Positions 12,301-24,339 of a stretch of DNA of 64,000 nt are shown one piece after another (the first letter of the stretch is position 1; each line of letters starts with the position of its first letter). This stretch comes from Scolanthus callimorphus (lineage: Eukaryota; Cnidaria; Anthozoa; Actiniaria; Edwardsiidae): positions 24,313,204 to 24,377,203 of the forward strand of contig CM066919.1 of the NCBI GenBank assembly GCA_033964015.1. The letters are read 5' to 3'. Below the pieces are notes generated by a model. The model saw nothing but the letters and a program-made list of their open reading frames with translations, was not told the DNA's origin and searched no databases. Both the position numbers and the translations under genes were made by a program.

Positions 12301-13285
12301 TTTTAGGCCAAAAAAGCCAACTTTACTGGCGCGACCGCCATCTTGGATTTAGTAACAAAAAAGAAAAAATCGCGGGAACGGGTTGGTAATGGGAGGGGGG
12401 GACTGGCTACCACAACACTCGTATGTTGGTTCAGTGTCTAGCTACCAAAACTACGTCACGTATGACACGTAATCGCGTATGATGGAACTACGTTGTTGAA
12501 ACAGTTCATAAATCACGTTTCGAAGAACACTTTCCCAATGATTATTATGTCTACTCCCCCTCTCAAATTGTCACGTCACGCAACACTAGTGTCGAAATAA
12601 ACTACCAGGCATCCGAGCATTCCCCTATCTGAAAGATATTCCTAGTTTATTATACGACAAACAAAACGTTTTTCTTTTCTTTTCAAGATTCACTAGAAAA
12701 CGTATGAGATTTGACTAGCACACGATCGGGAAGCCATTCAAGTGCGCGCGCGGTTTTCTACAGTGTCAATACTTTTGCCTGACTTTATATGGTAAAATGA
12801 CGTCACAGTCGTATAATACAAATATATTATTATATTACCAGCACCCTAACCTCCGGCATTTTTAATAAAGAACCGGGAAAGAACCCTTTCAGCCACAGTT
12901 CCTTTGTTATTTTTTTCAGTCGAAGTAGAATTGCCCCGGAATTGCGTGTCAAATTCTCGCAATAACCATCTATACTACAAGAAAAGTTCTATAATTGATT
13001 CACCGAATTTAAACGAAAATCGAACTCTCCATCATATAAACCAAAGTCAAACCCATGGCTCTACATCTCCTCTCTGGCCAAAATAAAAGACTCTTCTCGA
13101 AAGCTAAGGGGGCAGACATCTCTTTTCCCAAAATGAGCACTGAACGCTTTAAAATACGTTTGTCAATAGATTAAAGCACCCAAGTCGCATTGCAGGCTCA
13201 CAGAGAATAAAACGCATTTGAAAACTATATGCAAATTTCCAGTTTGAACTTTTGAAATGCGAAGAACAATAGGAACCCCTTGGGG
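12301..13285. other. Non-coding stretch
   Basis: No gene recognised. Short frames here lack family features. It contains GCGACCGCCATCTTGG near 12340, a sequence type common inside dispersed repeats, and a G run near 12395. Confidence 0.4.
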
Positions 13286-13447
13286 TTCCCCGACCAGTCA
13301 ATAATTTTTTCGAAATATTGACTGATCGGGGAATATTTGATTTGTACTTTACCATGTTATTGGCTAAATCAAGGTCACGTGGTGAAGTACAAATCAAATA
13401 TTCCCCGATCAGTCAATATTTCGAAAAATTATTGACTGGTCGGGGAA
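13286..13447. mobile_element. Nested palindromic foldback element
   Basis: Arms of about 66 bases starting TTCCCCGACCAGTCAATAAT pair with the complement ending at 13447, around a centre near 13367. Each arm is itself an inverted repeat: CAGTCAATA ... TATTGACTG around TTTTTTCGAAA. No coding capacity. Confidence 0.85.
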
Positions 13448-13654
13448 TATTGCTTTCGCGCGTCGCGTTTGAGAGCGGGAAAAAAGAGAAAGTTTATTGT
13501 AAACACGCGAGTCTTTTTAAAAACCTTTGCTTATTTTGATAAGTTTTTGCTAATGCAAGAAAATTGTGGGATTTTAGGAGTGTTTTTATTTTACATGATG
13601 CAGTCGCGCGCACACTTTGTAAATTCTCTTTCGTTCTTGAAATACATTTGTTTT

Positions 13655-14655
13655 CACGCCGGGCCTATAGGATCAAAAATCGCCGGGTTTGTTCTAACTT
13701 TGTGAGTTTTAATCCAATCACTACCATTTTTCATATGTAAATAGTACTCATGAAATTAACAAACATAGTCGTTTTGGAATTTTGAAATTAACGAACTTTG
13801 GCGGGAAATGACGTCATCAATCTTACACCAGAATTTCAAATCGATCATATGAACTTTTTATGACTTGGATATGAAAGAGCTCATTGAGATAGCCACAAAA
13901 CCGAAAAGATTATTGAAATATCTCTTCCCCTTGAGAAGTTATGAGTATTTTAAGTTTGCAATGTCCGCCATTTTGTTTTGGTCAGCGGTCCGTGGAAATA
14001 CAAACTTAAAATACCCATAACTTCTTAACAGGATGAGATATTTCAAAAAAATTTTCGGTTTTGTGGCTATCTCAATGAGCTCTTTCATAACCGATTCTCA
14101 AAAATTTCATATGATCGATTTGAAATTTTGGTTTAAGATTGATGACGTCATTTTCCCGCCAAATTCGTTAATTTGAAAATTCTAAAATGACAGTGATTGT
14201 TAATTTCATGAGTACTATTTACATGTGAAATTTAGAAGTGATTGGATTAAAACTCACCAAGTTAGAACAAGCCCTGCAATTTTGTACCGGCTGCGCTGCC
14301 AATGGCTGCCATTTTGTCTAAAAAAAAACAAAATGGCGGACATTGCAAACTTAAAATATTCATAACTTCTCAAGGGAATGAGATATTTCAAAAATCTTTT
14401 CGGTTTTGTGGTTATCTCAATGAGCTCTTTCATATTCAAGTCATAAAAATTTCATATGATCGATTTAAAATTTTGGTGTAAGATTGATGACAGTCATTTT
14501 CCCGCCAAAATTCGTTAATTTGAAAATTCCAAAATTGCTATGTTTGTCAATTTCATGAGTACTATTTACATGTTAAATTTGGTAGTGATTGGATTAAAAC
14601 TCACAAAGTTACAACAAACCCCGGCGATTTTTGATCCTTAAATAGGCCCGGCGTG
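13655..14655. mobile_element. 1-kb foldback element with three arm copies
   Basis: The ends CACGCCGGGCCTATA ... TAGGCCCGGCGTG are inverted. The arm containing GATCAAAAATCGCCGGG, TGAGTTTTAATCCAATCA and GAAAGAGCTCATTGAGAT occurs once in forward orientation (13655-13985), and an inverted copy occurs twice (about 13995-14275 and 14320-14655). A 61-codon minus frame inside (14254-14439) lies in the repeat and is not a gene. Confidence 0.85.
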
Positions 14656-14855
14656 TGATTTAATAATTGCAGTTTATTTTTTGCTATACTTTTGTACTAT
14701 ACTCTTTGTACATTGGAAAGTATTATTGAGTATTTATTGAACGCTTTAAACTTTTCCTTTTCGAACAAAAAGAGGCCTCAAAATTGCAATTTGTGTCCTG
14801 TGCTCATTTTACTGAAAATACTTGTTATCGTGTTGCAGGTATAATTCACGGCACT

Positions 14856-17213
14856 ATGTTTCCACACCGTGTGATATTGTGTGTGGCGACTCTTTCTAAG
14901 GCCCTCAAAACCGTATGCCACCGCAGTGCCTCAACAATATCCAAACAACATAGTGTCTACGACAACCTGCTGACAAAAATATCTCCAACAAGGCTACAGC
15001 AGAAATTTGCCAATCCTTTGAGGAACCGAAAGTTTCTTCCCGGGAGCCACAGTGAGGGTGTCCCAGAGTTCCTTGCAAGTCCAAGAGAGGGTTTACCATT
15101 TGCTCTAAAATGGGAAGCGGCTGACCAGTGGAGTGCAAGACAGCTGGCTCAAAAATCACGCCAAGTTCTTGATGACGTTCTTCCTGAGTACGGAGTTGTG
15201 CTGTTTCGGGGCCTGCCCTTTGATGGAGCCAGAGGCTTTGGGGAGTTCTGTGATTCGCTAGGCTATCAACCAATGGGATATAAGGGTGGAACTGGAAATC
15301 GCAGTGGGATTGACGGAGTTGATAGCGTTTACGTATCGACGGAGGATCCGCATACGTTTAGCAACGAGCTGCATAATGAGATGGCCTGCTCACCGGTATA
15401 CCCTAAAAGGTATCCTAAAATGTAGATTAGGTCATGTTACAAAGGGAGAAATCTCCAAGTGCAACGTTTCCAGACTCGTACGCCTGTTGCTTTTCGTAGT
15501 TCTCTCTAAGGCACGCGGCGCATTATGGGAAGGACGAACTAAGCCTTCCCATAAGTCTTTGTGCGCCTGTGAAGTAAAGCATGATCGGTAAACACCCCAG
15601 TAACGCAAAAGCGACATAGAAAGAAACACAAGTAATTGGTGCGAGTCTGCGAATTTCGCTAAAAGGCGGTCAGTGAATCTAGCGCTTTTATTTGTAAGTT
15701 TCTCGAGAAAAAGTGAAAAGTATAATAAAATAAAGATTGTCAAGCGAGTTACATTTCGTCGAAAACTGACGAATTTTCGACGTTGCAAAACGTTCTCATC
15801 AGGAAATCCCGGCTTATACTTTATTTGGAAGGCTTGTAAGGCCAGTTTTAAACGTCGAACCTAATTCGCTCTAAATAACAATTTCCATTGTTTAGTTAGT
15901 TAGGCCTAGGGCATACGTCGAATTAGAGTCGCGTCGAATACATTTAAAACAATAGATAATTTGTTATTTGAAAGTATAATGAGACGGTATCTTTTGAAAA
16001 AAATGTAATCGGTTCATCCGACGTATGCCCTAGGCCTTAGAGCTATTGTCTCAATCTCATTTACGCCAACGCCCCGCTCTACTACCGCGCTAAAATACAA
16101 TTTTGAATCTATCAGCGCTCCTGAAATCAGGGCTGAGATCTTCTCCATTCGCCAGACAGATTATATTAACCTCATAATATCACCTGTATCGAAAACTTGT
16201 TTTTACTGGTTAATACACCCAGTCAATTTAGCGAGACAGAATTAAGTTCGATGTTTAAAACGGGCCTGTGTTTTATAGGAGTCTGCTAAATGTTCATATG
16301 GTTGTGTCCTATAGGTGATATTCTACTGTCTTCGCGCTCCTGACGAAGGCTGTGGGGGACTGACACCATTTGCCAGGAATTCCGAGGTGTTTTCCAGGCT
16401 TGACAAAGACGTAGTTCGAAGGCTAGAGGAGCGCAAGATACGCTATACCAGATATCTACCAGATGAATCAGCCGGACTGTACACGTCCTGGCAGCAGTCC
16501 TTTTACACGGAAGACAAAACGGTAAATTTGAAAATAAAGAAGGGTAATTCGCCCCTATAGCCTGTGCGCCTGCATGTATCAACATGTGGGGGGAAACCTG
16601 TCGTTGTTGCTCGTTTTACGACCGCGAAGGGAATTTGGTTCGCAACAAATTTGTGATTTGTTGCGAGACAAGTTGTTTGGTCAGGTATAAAACGCGTAGC
16701 ATCGCTCTTCAACTCGTTTTGCAACAATGTTGCGAGGCAAGTTGAGCGTTTTTGTTGCCCGTTTTACCTCGCCTTTACGTATCTCTTTTCTTATAACAGG
16801 AAGTCGAGGAATTCCTCAAGAATGCGAGCTTCAACTATGAATGGTTGCCAAGTGACGGCGGCAGTCTGTCCTACTGGTATGTCTTACCGCCAACAATGCC
16901 ACATCCGGTCAGCGGCCTTCCTATCTGGTTCACACAACCCCACGTGCATCACAACACCTACTACAAAGAGTCCCCTATGTTTGAAGGCTCACAACTTGAA
17001 AACCACAGGTACCCCACTCACGCTACATACGGGGATGGCGAAGAGTTTGAACCGGAAGTGATTCAGCACGTACGGGACATTGGATGGCAATGCGCGGTGG
17101 GATTTGATTGGCGGAAGGGAGATTTGATGGTCCTGGATAATTTACTGGCGATGCACGGGAAGCTCAGCTTTACGGGAGAGAGAAAGATACTGGCTTATCT
17201 TACAGGGAATTAG
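14856..17213 (+). CDS. TauD/TfdA-family Fe(II)/2-oxoglutarate-dependent dioxygenase, three exons
   Basis: Exons are 14856-~15409, 16315-16521 and 16800-17213. The family couples 2-oxoglutarate decarboxylation to substrate oxidation; the substrate here is unknown. It resembles the clavaminate-synthase-like branch known from plants. The iron site is an HxE rather than HxD: H173 and E175 in NELHNEMA, encoded just before the first intron. The distal His is in LLAMHGK, with the 2-oxoglutarate-binding Arg in GERKILAY near the C-terminus. Other family blocks are YGVVLFRGLPF, GGLTPF and WFTQPHVHHN. The ATG at 14856 follows a possible acceptor at 14838 (TTGCAG), suggesting a 5'-UTR exon. The N-terminus is basic and could be a mitochondrial presequence. 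The second junction is clean and phase 0. The first is not: using the donor AAAAG/GTATCC leaves the frame one base short against exon 2, while a donor at 15395 keeps frame but drops five residues. Confidence 0.82.
15410..16314 (+). other. Intron 1 of the dioxygenase gene, with a U12-like donor
   Basis: The donor reads GTATCCTAAA, which matches the U12-type consensus (RTATCCTT) over its first seven bases and differs from the usual GTRAGT. The acceptor is CCTATAG. No clear U12 branch site is visible in the 30 bases upstream of the acceptor. The interior has scattered short inverted sequence and no other gene. Confidence 0.45.
16560..16790. repeat. Remnant of a GTTGCG-rich foldback family
   Basis: Contains the palindrome CGCAACAAATTTGTGATTTG followed by TTGCG, and TTGCAACAATGTTGCGAGGC, related to the element at 24.34-24.78 kb. 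It lies in intron 2 of the dioxygenase gene. Confidence 0.5.
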
Positions 17214-17308
17214 AAAACCGTGCCGGACATCATCCAGACCTTGTGGAGAGAGGGACCTCTGCTAAAAAGTGAATTACATTTGACTAGTGCAATCAGCAAT
17301 CGTTAAGT

Positions 17309-17563
17309 GAGCGGATTTCAGATGACCGTCGAAAGAAAGTCAGACTTACGTTTAGTCATCGTTTCTATTGGTCGAGAGCGAAGTGCTTCGCCTTTCAGCC
17401 AATGAGATTGCGAACTAAATCAAAACGTGCCATTGCACACGTCATCACTCAACGCAAGACTGACTTTCTTCGCCTCCTGATTGATTTGTTGTTTAATGGC
17501 TTCCACTCCTTCGCTAGTGGTTTTATATTGTGTTAGTTTCCGATAGTCATCTGAAATCTGCTC
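17309..17563. mobile_element. Inverted-repeat element, family B, copy 1
   Basis: Starts GAGCGGATTTCAGATGACCG and ends with the complement, CTGAAATCTGCTC. The interior has TCTATTGGTCGAG and CAATGAGATTGCGAACTAA. A second copy sits at 60269-60508, nested in another element. Confidence 0.75.
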
Positions 17564-17836
17564 TGAGACATACAACACATTTCAATATCTAAAATAGTTA
17601 GACTGTCTGAAAACACTTAATAAATACCTGGTAAAAACGGCATAAAATGGAAAGATTAAAACAGTTTGTTTCGAGTATCGCTATATGTACCTCGGCGCGC
17701 AAAGGATTGTTGGCCTTAGTTTAGTTTGTCTCGCAAAGGAAGTCAAACAAATGCACTAGGCAAGGACCTGATTGGCTCACGCAAGAAAAAACTGTCAAAC
17801 TCTACTAGATGACGACGGCGAGGTCACGTGTTATTT

Positions 17837-18131
17837 GGGCTGTTCCATTTCAGATCCGTTACCCCCTATCGATGACTGAAATTTCCATAGGGGTCGTTGT
17901 GTTTGACCCTGGAATTTCCACAGGGCCTTCCTTTTTACACTAGAATTTCCACAGGGTATTCATTAGCAACTTTGGAATTTCCACAAGGGATACAAGAGAA
18001 TGTGCAATTTCCACAGGGGTTGCTTCAAAATTTCCACAGGGTTTGTGCAGAAACCCGGAATGGGGTAGAGCATTATTCGAAAATTTGAAGTTCCTCGATA
18101 GGAGGTATACGACTGTTGTTTGGAACAGCCC
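17837..18131. mobile_element. Inverted-repeat element with internal tandem motif
   Basis: Ends are GGGCTGTTCCA and TGGAACAGCCC. The core AATTTCCACAGGG or a close variant recurs six times, at about 17880, 17913, 17944, 17976, 18006 and 18029, spaced 23-33 bases. Confidence 0.8.
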
Positions 18132-19062
18132 GTTGCACAAGAAAACGTGTGATAACCATATCAAGAAATGTAACTTTTATTTACTCAAAGAATATCCATA
18201 CCCCAATGGGTAAAAATGTTTCAAATTTTCTTGAAAAAATACTGTTACTCGACACATTCGTCTTTCGTAGTATCACGCGCTCAGTAGCCTGGGTCAAAGA
18301 GCACGTGTTAGCCACTCCTTTGTTGTTGTTTTCGTTCGAAATTAGAAGACGAATAACGTGTAGAAATCTCTTAATAAACATCTAAAAACAAAGTTCCTGA
18401 TTTGATTTCCAAATTCAATCAAGAATGACATTATTCTATATTTTCTAAATCAGCCGATGGAAATGGATGCTTTATCCGACTTGGTATGTTGCTATGCTGT
18501 GAAAATGGCGGCTGACACAGGCTCTTTAACGGGCTTCCCCTGGGTTCTCGACGTGTGAGCAACAAGTTGAAACATTCCTTTTTGATGACGTAGACGTAAG
18601 ATGACATATGATTTGAAAACTGAATTAATTAACAGCATAGCTGCATGAATTTCGAGCGAAGGAAAGTGTCATTACTAAACTCTCTCTCGCAGGGTTCGTG
18701 CGCTCAGAAATTGGAATAAATTCACAGGGACAGAGCGGAAATTACCAAAAATGAAATGTCTAATTTCGCCATATTTCAATATATAAGCTCAAGATTCCGT
18801 ATACAAAGAGTTTCTATGGCCAAAAGCTTAATTCCAAATTTTAAGAAATTGAAGAATATGAATTTTAGATATGATTGAGCAAAGTTTGCATAATTCCTGA
18901 TCAACGTACTAATTCTCCCATAAAATGGCACAGAAACCAATGTTTAAAGCCTAATATCTCAAAGACGGATCCATTAGAAAAAAGTCATTTTTTGATATTT
19001 TGTTTTTAGTCAGGTAAGGAGTCTGTATGCAAAAAATCAAGCTTCTCTGAGCTAACCTGACC
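18132..19062. other. Non-coding stretch with dispersed repeat
   Basis: No gene seen. AAATCAGCCGATGGAAATGG and adjoining bases near 18447-18475 recur in inverse orientation near 32583-32612, so part of this is a dispersed repeat family. Confidence 0.5.
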
Positions 19063-19942
<880 letters not shown>

Positions 19943-19979
19943 GTGATCTAAGCAGGTCATTTCCGCTCTGCCATTCACA

Positions 19980-20190
19980 GGAGTTTTAAGGAGCTGCTTC
20001 GGGATTTTTCCAGGATAATTTTCAGCCCATTTTAGATAACGTTTCAAGTTTGACAACGATTTTTAGAATGATTACATTTCATTTTTCCAGGAGTTTTCCA
20101 GGACTTTGCTCGAAATTCCTGGAGTTTTGAGGACTTTCCAGGAGTACAATTAAAATTTCAGGTTTTCCAGGAGCCATACGAACCCTGTGT
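19980..20190. repeat. Short repeats of TTTTCCAGGA type
   Basis: TTCCAGGA or its close variants occur at least five times in this span, ending at CATACGAACCCTG. The opposite-strand partner CAGGGTTCGTGCG occurs at 18690, so the TTA array may sit inside one larger element bounded by these ends. 20190-20827 holds no gene I can support. Confidence 0.45.
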
Positions 20191-20827
20191 CGCTAGCTTG
20201 TTATTTGTTATCCGTCTAGACAATCCATATGCGTTTATGCTGTTAATTAATTCAGTTTTGAAAGCAAGCTCGTACGTCATCAGAATGGATTGTTTCAGCT
20301 CAGTTGCTCAGACGTCTTTTCTCACACAGGGAACCCATAAAGGACGACTGTTTACTCAGACTACGCGTTCATCGGATGCACAAAGGTATTGATACTTTCA
20401 AAACTGTACGAGATGAACTTGAACTCCTAACTTTTCTGATATGAAGACCCCTAAGACATTCTGCCGCTGTAACAGGAGCCCATGGATAGGAGCTTCCATC
20501 TCCCATATAGGGTCCACGAGGCAGCGTTTTTACTGACCGATCTATTTTTAGAACACTTTATAGCACATTTTATAGTACAACTCACATGTGAATGCCTCCC
20601 ATATTGTTATAGAGAAACTCACAACACTCAGAACTCAGACCTCTTAATCTGTGCATGCTCTCTAGCGAATAACCAGCAAACAACCTAGCAACTCTATTCT
20701 TAAAATAGATAGGTCAGGAAAAACGATGCCTCAATTTTTTAAGCCAGTCGGAGGCTCCTACTTATCGGTTCCTGAATGTGTAGATTATCGTAAGAGACAA
20801 GGGACGGGTTATGAACGCAAAAGGAGT

Positions 20828-22882
20828 CTAATTGAATTGTTTCGAGGCAGAAATCGGTAGCGTGCTACAAAAGTTTCCTTGTGTATAGTATGAGTACGTC
20901 GTGTGCGTCGGTCTGTAAATCTCGTGCGTCATCGGATGTGGTCGGCGTCTCTCAGACGCAGGGGAGTGAAAATTGTACAGCATCTCCAAACTCGTCACAT
21001 TGAACTTGTACGACTTGACTTGTTCATAGTACCGGTTTTCGGGCAACAGCGGGGTCATCGCCAGGGTAGCAGTGTTGTTGCTAGCGTTGCCATGGTTATT
21101 TGCGTCAATGCGAACCGGGCATTGACGCGCATCGTTTACAGAACTACTGCGTCTAGATGATAACTCGGCGAACCTTGCTGGCGTGACACTGGTGTTACTT
21201 TCCTCTCTAACCATCACCTTATTTGGTATTACGCTCTCCTGTCCCACATGGCTCCGCTTGAGATTTTGATGGCCTAGAGCGCAAACAACAGGTGCGGACA
21301 CTACCATAGGATCTTTATATTTTAAACTGAATGTATTAACTATAAACGGACAATCGTTATCTATCATTCCTTCTTTTGCTTTTGTAGGTTCACCAGCAGC
21401 TAAGCTCTCGTTTTGTAGGTACTGAGCTACGGGCAATATAGTCTCGTTATTAGCAACCTCGGGCGCTTTACGCGTACTTGCAGAATAACCCATTTGTTGC
21501 CACAACGCCGCGTTTCCTTCCGATACCAGGTTTTCAATGCTGCCATGCCCATGCGCGTAGGAATTTCCTGAAAACTTTTGCAAGAGAGTAGGCGGCACCG
21601 TACCTCTTCCCGCTTTTCGTTTCAACAACCACAGTCCATTCCTTAACTTCCTCTCCCCCCAGCCGCCTCCCCCCTTTTCCCCTTCATCCGGTGGTTCCTC
21701 CTTTGTAACTCGTGGGTGCCTCCATATGCGAGTGGGCTTTTGAGACCTTGCGCACTCATTCAGCGGAGCAGGATTTCCGGCGACGAGCTCAAACACTTTG
21801 CCTTTCTCGAGGCGAGACACTGATTCCACGAAAATGTCTTCGTGATTTCCGCCAGCAGAGGGCTTGTCGATCGTAGATTTTTCTGTCGGCTCAATCTGGA
21901 CGATCTCGTTATGAATTTCACTACTGTCATTGACAATTTTCTCACTCTCTTTCGTTGTAGGACCGTTCGTTTTATTCAGGCAACTAGAAATATTCGTTTC
22001 AATAGTCTTTCCCATCGGCGGGTTCTCCCTTTGTTCCGTAATTCGTTTTTCCGTCACGCTACCCTGTTTCCCATAAATAGCTTGTGAACCTCTGCATGTT
22101 GGCTCATCTGTGTCATCAGCCCGTGGACATGAATTTTTATCCGCTTTACGCGCGCTTGCGGTGTCGTTATTCTGGTAAGGAGATTTACAAATATCGGTTC
22201 CTTCTCCAAGGTTTGCACTGTCACTGCTAACACTTTCCGTGCTCGCATCCCCTTGTGTTTTCCTTGGCAGGAAAGTCACATGTATAGCGTCTTGTTTGTT
22301 TATCTCAAGTACGCTGTTCCCGTCTGTCAGTTCTTTTTGCAACTCTGATTTGGCGCGGTTCATCCTATAAGCAATCTCGTGGATATCATCCATATTTGGT
22401 AAGTGCGTCACGTGATCACCTGGCCCGTGTTCATCCATATTTGGTAACTGTGACACGTGATCACCTGATTCGTGGTCACTCTCGGACATTTCCCCGGTTT
22501 GAGCAGAATCACTCAGAATCGCCTTTGAGGTCACTTTGCTACTGAATCTGGAACCATCCTTTAATAGATTTCCCGCTTCATTGATCCTTCGTAAGCAGGT
22601 TTGTGGAATGCCAAGAACATCGTGCAGCTTTACTTCAGGGAACATCATTGACTTCACAAAACCTAGCAGCTTGTCAACGTGAGGTGACGTCTGAGAAGAA
22701 GGGACTTTTGGGTCACTTTCTTCATTCTCCAATTCTTCAGACTCCGAAAATGTCTCTTCGTGGTCCCCGACAAACCCCCCTTCTTCTTCCTCTTCGTCAG
22801 CCTCTTCCTTGCTATCGCTATCTTCTATTGTAGAGCTCCCAGCAGAGACATTCAAAGAAGAATTGTGATCATCACTGCCCAT
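20828..22882 (-). CDS. Acidic low-complexity protein, C-terminal part of a broken gene
   Basis: 684 codons on the minus strand. The frame stays open upstream of the ATG at 22882 to about 23100, so that ATG is probably internal. I do not recognise the family. The N-terminal part is strongly acidic (KEEADEEEEE), followed by a segment KLLGFVKSMMFPEVKLHDVL that looks folded, two near-repeats of GDHV(S/T)xLPNMD, and long stretches rich in Ser, Thr, Asn and Lys. The C-terminus has a Tyr-rich run (YYEQVKSYKF, THTTYSYYTQ). No membrane segment or signal peptide. Composition suggests a mostly disordered nuclear or scaffold protein. It is read with the frame at 23080-23805 as one gene. Confidence 0.6.
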   Translation of the reverse strand: MGSDDHNSSLNVSAGSSTIEDSDSKEEADEEEEEGGFVGDHEETFSESEELENEESDPKVPSSQTSPHVDKLLGFVKSMMFPEVKLHDVLGIPQTCLRRINEAGNLLKDGSRFSSKVTSKAILSDSAQTGEMSESDHESGDHVSQLPNMDEHGPGDHVTHLPNMDDIHEIAYRMNRAKSELQKELTDGNSVLEINKQDAIHVTFLPRKTQGDASTESVSSDSANLGEGTDICKSPYQNNDTASARKADKNSCPRADDTDEPTCRGSQAIYGKQGSVTEKRITEQRENPPMGKTIETNISSCLNKTNGPTTKESEKIVNDSSEIHNEIVQIEPTEKSTIDKPSAGGNHEDIFVESVSRLEKGKVFELVAGNPAPLNECARSQKPTRIWRHPRVTKEEPPDEGEKGGGGWGERKLRNGLWLLKRKAGRGTVPPTLLQKFSGNSYAHGHGSIENLVSEGNAALWQQMGYSASTRKAPEVANNETILPVAQYLQNESLAAGEPTKAKEGMIDNDCPFIVNTFSLKYKDPMVVSAPVVCALGHQNLKRSHVGQESVIPNKVMVREESNTSVTPARFAELSSRRSSSVNDARQCPVRIDANNHGNASNNTATLAMTPLLPENRYYEQVKSYKFNVTSLEMLYNFHSPASERRRPHPMTHEIYRPTHTTYSYYTQGNFCSTLPISASKQFN

Positions 22883-23079
22883 GCTTTTCTCGTGTGTTTC
22901 GCGGCCACTGCGCTCGCTCGAATTACGTTTTTTTGGATCATCTTCTTGTTCATCGTTTTTTTGTATATTACCTTCGCCACAGGAAAATACATCATCTTCA
23001 AAGGAGGCAAATTCTTCAACTGTACAAGATTTGCTCGCTTCATCACGACTTGACGAACTATTTAGTAAATTTTCCGAAT

Positions 23080-23929
23080 TCAGAATGACGCTTTGATTTT
23101 TCTGGCGACAAACTCTCCTTTCTCTTTGTTTTCATTCCTCATTTCTTTGTGGTTTTGCCACTTCATCAGTTCATGTTCAAAAGCCACTGATACCTGACTG
23201 CCTTCCTGGTCTAAACTCCGTAAATCTTCTCTGCACTCAAGTTCCGTTTGCTCTTTTACGTAGGCGCTAAAAACCTGTTCAGCGCAAGAGTCCACCTCGT
23301 CATGCGCAGATGACACTGAATACCTCTGAGCCGTAGGATCAATGAGTTCAGTAGCCTGCGCATGCGCAGATTCAACATGGTGATTCCCTTTGGATCCTAG
23401 TGAATTGTGGTGACGCTGGTTGTCTGGTAAAAGTTCCTTTACTTGGTTTGTTTTTTGTACTCCATTTTGCGTGCACACCTCGAAAGATGTCACCTTTGTA
23501 TTCTGCCCTCCACAACTCATATTCCCAGAAATACTAATAGTCCTTTCAATATTTTTGCCAGGATTTTTACAGTCTCTGGAGTCAGGGAACTCAAAATCAT
23601 CTAAGCCTGAGCTTTGATTCACACTGACTAGCCGTCCAATCGTGGGGTTTGAAGCATTGCTCCTCGTAACTAAGGATTTCACGCTAACAATCGTGGGAAA
23701 CATACAGTCCGTCACATCAATATCACTTCCAAGGGACGCGGCGCGAATTGAGTGTCGTCCAGGATGATAAGATTTTAGTGAAGAGTCGCTAGAAGGAGAA
23801 CACATCTGGCTAGTATTTGTGAAACTGGAGCCATCGTTGGTTGTATAGAGGAAGGAATGTGGTCCGTGACCACAATCGAGCTTGGGTTAATGTGCACGAT
23901 TTGAATCTCGCCACCATCATTGCAGCCAC
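23080..23929 (-). CDS. Upstream part of the same acidic protein gene
   Basis: A 241-codon frame (23805-23080) ends in RKIKASF and stop. The downstream frame overlaps it by about 16 codons and differs by one base in an A-rich run, so a missing base near 23085-23110 would join them. Immediately upstream, a different frame from an acceptor-like site at 23929 reads GEIQIVHINPSSIVVTD and looks coding. It too is offset by one base from the 241-codon frame, near 23850-23880. Both breaks have the same sign. The protein is Ser-rich without a recognised domain. It could be a real pseudogene or a sound gene with two consensus errors. Confidence 0.5.
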
Positions 23930-24339
23930 CTTGGAATATAAAGAAAAAGAAGACAAAATAACTGTTTAAAAGCGGTTACTATTTATCGTTAGTGTCAATG
24001 GTTGCTCGTTTTCTATTGTTTCTTGGAAAAACATTGTACGGCAGTCATGTATATTAAAATTTTGATCCAAATTCATAGGTTATTTACGGTTACCAACCTT
24101 ATAGACAGGTTATTAGCATTACAACATACTTCTCATACAACCATATGCTCTCAACCCCGGTGAGTCAATGTTAACAGCGGTATGATCTTCCATGGGGTGG
24201 GAGTAGTAGATACCAAAATAATCATGTTAGTAGCGTAAAAATTAAAGTTACGACACGAAATATGAGGCCGCCTGTTTGAGTCACAGAAGAACGTACTTTG
24301 CATTTCGAGTGAGTCACCCGGGGAAATACGAGGGGAAAG

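Noticed and set aside
14254..14439. 61-codon minus frame (MNMKELIEI...)
   Set aside because: It lies wholly in the 1-kb foldback element and the related arm copies have different frames.
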